This document shows, piece after piece, positions 46,746-64,000 of a DNA stretch of 64,000 nucleotides. Numbering within the stretch: the first letter of the stretch is position 1; each line of letters begins with the position of its first letter. The stretch spans positions 15,544,494 to 15,608,493 of the forward strand of contig NC_064040.1 in assembly GCF_932526225.1 (NCBI RefSeq), in the 5' to 3' direction. Below the pieces are notes generated by a model. That model ran no database searches, had not been told where the DNA came from, and worked only from the letters and a program-made list of their open reading frames with translations. Source of the DNA: Nematostella vectensis. Taxonomy: Eukaryota; Cnidaria; Anthozoa; Actiniaria; Edwardsiidae. Position numbers and translations under genes: made by a program.

Positions 46746-48955
46746 AGGTGTTGCAGGTGAGTGGAACCCACATGATGGGAGGGTGTGCAGGTGAGTGGAA
46801 CCCCCATGATGGGAGGGGGGTGTGCAGGTGAGGAGAACCCACATGATGGGAAGGGGGTGTGCAGGTGGGTGGAACCCACATGATGGGAGGGGGGTGTGCA
46901 GGTGAGTGGAACCCACATGATGGGAGGGGGAGTGTGCAGGTGAGTGGAACCCACATGATGGGAGGGGGGGTGTGCAGGTGAGTGGAACCCACATGATGGG
47001 AGGGGGGTGTGCAGGTGAGTGGAACCCACATGATGGGAGGGTGTGCAGGTGAGTGGAACCCACATGATGGGAGGGGGAGTGTGCAGGTGAGTGGAACCCA
47101 CATGATGGGAGGGGAGTGTGCAGGTGAGTGGAACCCACATGATGGGAGGGGGGTGTGCAGGTGAGTGGAACCCACATGATGGGAGGGGAGTGTGCAGGTG
47201 AGTGGAACCCACATGATGGGAGGGGGGGCGGGTGTGCAGGTGAGTGGAACCCACATGATGGGAGGGGGTGTGCAGGTGAGTGGAACCCGCATGATGGGAG
47301 GGGGGAGTGCAGGTGAGTGGAACCCACATGATGGGAGGGGGAGTGTGCAGGTGAGTGGAACCCACATGATGGGAGGGGGGTGTGCAGGTGAGTGGAACCC
47401 ACATGATGGGAGGGGGGGGGGGGTGTGCAGGTGAGTGGAACCCACATGATGGGAGGGGGGTGTGCAGGTGAGTGGAACCCACATGATGGGAGGGTGTGCA
47501 GGTGAGTGGAACCCACATGATGGGAGGGGGGGTGTGCAGGTGAGTGGAACCCACATGATGGGAGGGGGGGTGTGCAGGTGAGTGGAACCCACATGATGGG
47601 AGGGGGGTGTGCAGGTGAGTGGAACCCACATGATGGGAGAGGGGGGGGGTGTGCAGGTGAGTGGAACCCACATGATGGGAGGGGGGTGTGCAGGTGAGTG
47701 GAACCCACATGATGGGAGGGTGTGCAGGTGAGTGGAACCCACATAATGGGAGGGGAGTGTGCAGGTGAGTGGAACCCACATGATGGGAGGGGGGTGTGCA
47801 GGTGAGTGGAACCCACATGATGGGAGGGGAGTGTGCAGGTGAGTGGAACCCACATGATGGGAGGGGGTGTGCAGGTGAGTAGAACCCACATGATGGGAGG
47901 GGGAGTGTGCAGGTGAGTGGAACCCACATGATGGGAGGGGAGTGTGCAGGTGAGTGGAACCCACATGATGGGAGGGGAGTGTGCAGGTGAGTGGAACCCA
48001 CATGATGGGAGGGGAGTGTGCAGGTGAGTGGAACCCACATGATGGGAGGGGAGTGTGCAGGTGAGTGGAACCCACATGATGGGAGGGGAGTGTGCAGGTG
48101 AGTGGAACCCACATGATGGGAGGGGGGTGTGCAGGTGAGTGGAACCCACATGATGGGAGGGGGGGGGTGTGCAGGTGAGTAGAACCCACATGATGGGAGG
48201 GGGAGTGTGCAGGTGAGTGGAACCCACATGATGGGAGGGGAGTGTGCAGGTGAGTGGAACCCACATGATGGGAGGGGGGTGTGCAGGTGAGTGGAACCCA
48301 CATGATGGGAGGGGAGTGTGCAGGTGAGTGGAACCCACATGATGGGAGGGGGTGTGCAGGTGAGTGGAACCCGCATGATGGGAGGGGAGTGTGCAGGTGA
48401 GTGGAACCCGCATGATGGGAGGGGGGGTGTGCAGGTGAGTGGAACCCACATGATGGGAGGGGGAGTGTGCAGGTGAGTGGAACCCGCATGATGGGAGGGG
48501 GGAGTGTGCAGGTGAGTGGAACCCACCTGATGGGAGGGGGAGTGTGCAGGTGAGTGGAACCCACATGATGGGAGGGGGAGTGTGCAGGTGAGTGGAACCC
48601 ACATGATGGGAGGGGGAGTGTGCAGGTGAGTGGAACCCACATTATGGGAGGGGGGGTGTGCAGGTGAGTGGAACCCACATGATGGGAGGGGGAGTGTGCA
48701 GGTGAGTGGAACCCACATGATGGGAGGGGGGGTGTGCAGATGAGTGGAACCCACATGATGGGAGGGGGGTGTGTGGAGGTGAGTGGAACCCGCATGATGG
48801 GAAGGGGTGTGCAGGTGAGTGGAACCCACATGATGGGAGGGGGAGTGTGCAGGTGAGTGGAACCCACATGATGGGAGGGGGGGGGGGGTGTGCAGGTGAG
48901 TGGAACCCGCATGATGGGAGGGGGTGTGCAGGTGAGTGGAACCCGCATGATGACA
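46745..48955. repeat. ~36-bp minisatellite carrying CAGGTGAGT (about 60 copies)
   Basis: The unit is gtgtgcaggtgagtggaacc plus cacatgatgggagg and a variable G run. Every unit includes CAGGTGAGT, the ideal metazoan 5' splice site. Length differs between units only in the G run. Long minus-strand open frames (up to 820 codons) are repeat artefacts. Confidence 0.95.
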
Positions 48956-49262
48956 AGAAATATTTTCTGGTAAAATGCACAGAATACAAAAACCATAGAA
49001 GAGAACTATACAAATACATACCCTGCTATGGCATTTCTTAAAATAATAAAAATGAATCAAAACAAGCAAACTCAAAAACAAATAGCAGCATTCGTATGGG
49101 AGTGCAAGAATGAAAGAGAAAATCGTTTAAATTGAACCAGTACGGTGACGTCATCTTTTTATCATTTCTCTTCTTTACTATTATATTATTTGGATTACAA
49201 AACAATTTACAGTAATAATATGCACACGTTTTCCAAATACATGTCTATGTCTATGTCTATGT

Positions 49263-49450
49263 CTACACGCTTAGGCCAGTCCCCCCCCCTCCCCACATCA
49301 CATACACACTTAGCCCCCCCCACAACACATGCTTAGGCCAGCCCCCCCACCTCCCTCCCCACATCACATACACGCTTAGCCCCCCCCCACAACACACGCT
49401 TAGGCCAGCCCCCCCCCCCTCCCCACAACACACGCTTAGGCCGGCTCCTA
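49263..49450. repeat. Third block of the tacacgcttaggccag minisatellite
   Basis: About five units of acacgcttaggccagccccc and ctccccacaacac, the same family as at 41070 and 46657, preceded by (tatgtc)n at 49243-49264. Confidence 0.88.
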
Positions 49451-50314
49451 CTCCGCCCTTGAGTTTGGATGGTGGAATCGACAAGTGGTGTTTCGATCCA
49501 CCGTGTGTTCATTCCTTCATGAACATAGCACAGAAGAGCTGTATTTGTATATCTTTCTGGGTCATAGACCCTGCAAGCTATGTGCCAATCACGGGGCATT
49601 ATCAAAAAACAAACCGCCAAAAACAACATTGAACTTAGCACGACAAGAGCAATTAAAAAGATTACTATCGCCTATAACTGGAATGTTTTTCAGACAAGGC
49701 AGACAGCAGTCTTTTTTTCATTCTCTAACTGAAATTCAATGATCTAGATCGTATGAGCGCTGAACATAGTAAGAAATCAAACACTACGCTTCCCCTTCTT
49801 GGAACATTTTTACAACCTTCAGTGAGGTGAATGATGAGGACGACTGGGTTCACCACGCAGCTCATTCGGGAACACTGCCTAACTCTTCCAATCGCAATAT
49901 CAAAATGGCGGTTTTCTGAAATATGATTCCCCTCAATATGTGAGGATCATAGTATAACTTCTTATCACAGAATTAATCTAATTGTTATCTAAATGGTAAT
50001 GAGAATTTCGCGAGCTGATCAGGAAAATAAAAGGGCCAAAAATGCTTTCACCAGGGGAAGGGAAGAAAAACTACACCATTAAATTAAAAGGTATATCATA
50101 TCTTCCTACTTGACCTGTCCTATCTTATTTTTTTAAATAAGTTCCATTTTAAACCATATTTTCGCAACCAACCCTCCCCCTGAGAGTAGGCACTTGTCTG
50201 TCAACGGATACTGTTTCACGATAGCTTTAAAAGCCCCAGATACAACCTCTGGATCCCCAGAAACGCCCTGAAGAAAGCACCGAGCGCATTCCCGCGAAGC
50301 AGAGTGCCGTGGAG
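49451..50314. other. Upstream region of gene E
   Basis: Unique AT-rich sequence leading into a GC-richer stretch (50225-50314) before the start codon of gene E. The promoter should be here, but no TATA box is clearly placed. Confidence 0.4.
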
Positions 50315-63836
<13,522 letters not shown>

Positions 63837-64000
63837 GTTAGCATTTAAGATACTCCAAAAATATTAGACTGTGGATATCTATACTATTTGTGTCCAACAT
63901 GAACCATTGTCGGAAAAATACACAGAACTCACATATTAAATGCTAAAAAAATATCCCCCAAACAACAGCGCCCCGGGCTTTTGGACCATTACGGTAATAG

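Noticed and set aside
46619-49081. Very long minus-strand open frames (820, 760 and 653 codons)
   Set aside because: They are read-through of the 36-bp CAGGTGAGT array in three frames, with only short unique ends. No domain is present.

Overview
The window is eukaryotic and looks metazoan. Genes are split into small exons joined by GT-AG introns, with many phase-1 boundaries. The recognisable domains are calcium-binding EGF, WSC, PAN/apple, H-type-lectin-like, Kazal, C-type lectin and DUF229, together with hAT and Penelope-type transposon remains. Family content and gene style suggest an anthozoan cnidarian, possibly a sea anemone such as Nematostella. That is an inference, not a sequence match.

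Layout. (A) 204-4688 (+): 3' end of a gene for a type I membrane protein with at least five EGF domains, one transmembrane helix and a basic, proline-rich tail. (B) 12506-20813 (+): complete coding region of a DUF229 protein, eight coding exons, about 786 residues, type II membrane topology. (C) 33600-26631 (-): six 3' exons of a gene with three WSC domains and a C-terminal PAN/apple-like domain; its 5' exon was not found. (D) 41402-46656: a 5.25-kb hAT transposon with 18-bp terminal inverted repeats and an 8-bp target duplication. It carries a broken transposase, a nested inverted-repeat element and a possible second gene on the minus strand. (E) 50315 to beyond 63836 (+): 5' end of a mosaic extracellular protein: signal peptide, H-lectin-like block, Kazal, second H-lectin-like block, C-type lectin, then at least four EGF domains. 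Gene E runs off the right edge in EGF exons, while gene A enters from the left in EGF exons and ends in a membrane anchor, so A and E may be tandem paralogues.

Roughly a quarter of the window is minisatellite, with unit lengths of 28 to 78 bp and arrays up to 4 kb, several with higher-order duplications. The most unusual pattern is that several arrays are built from exon-intron boundaries. The last bases of an exon plus its 5' splice site are repeated in tandem in the WSC gene (31-bp unit), the C-type lectin exon (35 bp) and an H-lectin-like exon (64 bp). The 3' splice site plus the first exon bases are repeated before the Kazal exon (42-45 bp). Many copies keep a usable-looking splice signal, but most would shift the reading frame. 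A second notable item is a complete hammerhead-ribozyme core on the minus strand at 17690-17641, inside a DUF229 intron.

All exon boundaries are inferred from splice signals, phase matching and domain continuity. No alignment or transcript evidence was available.
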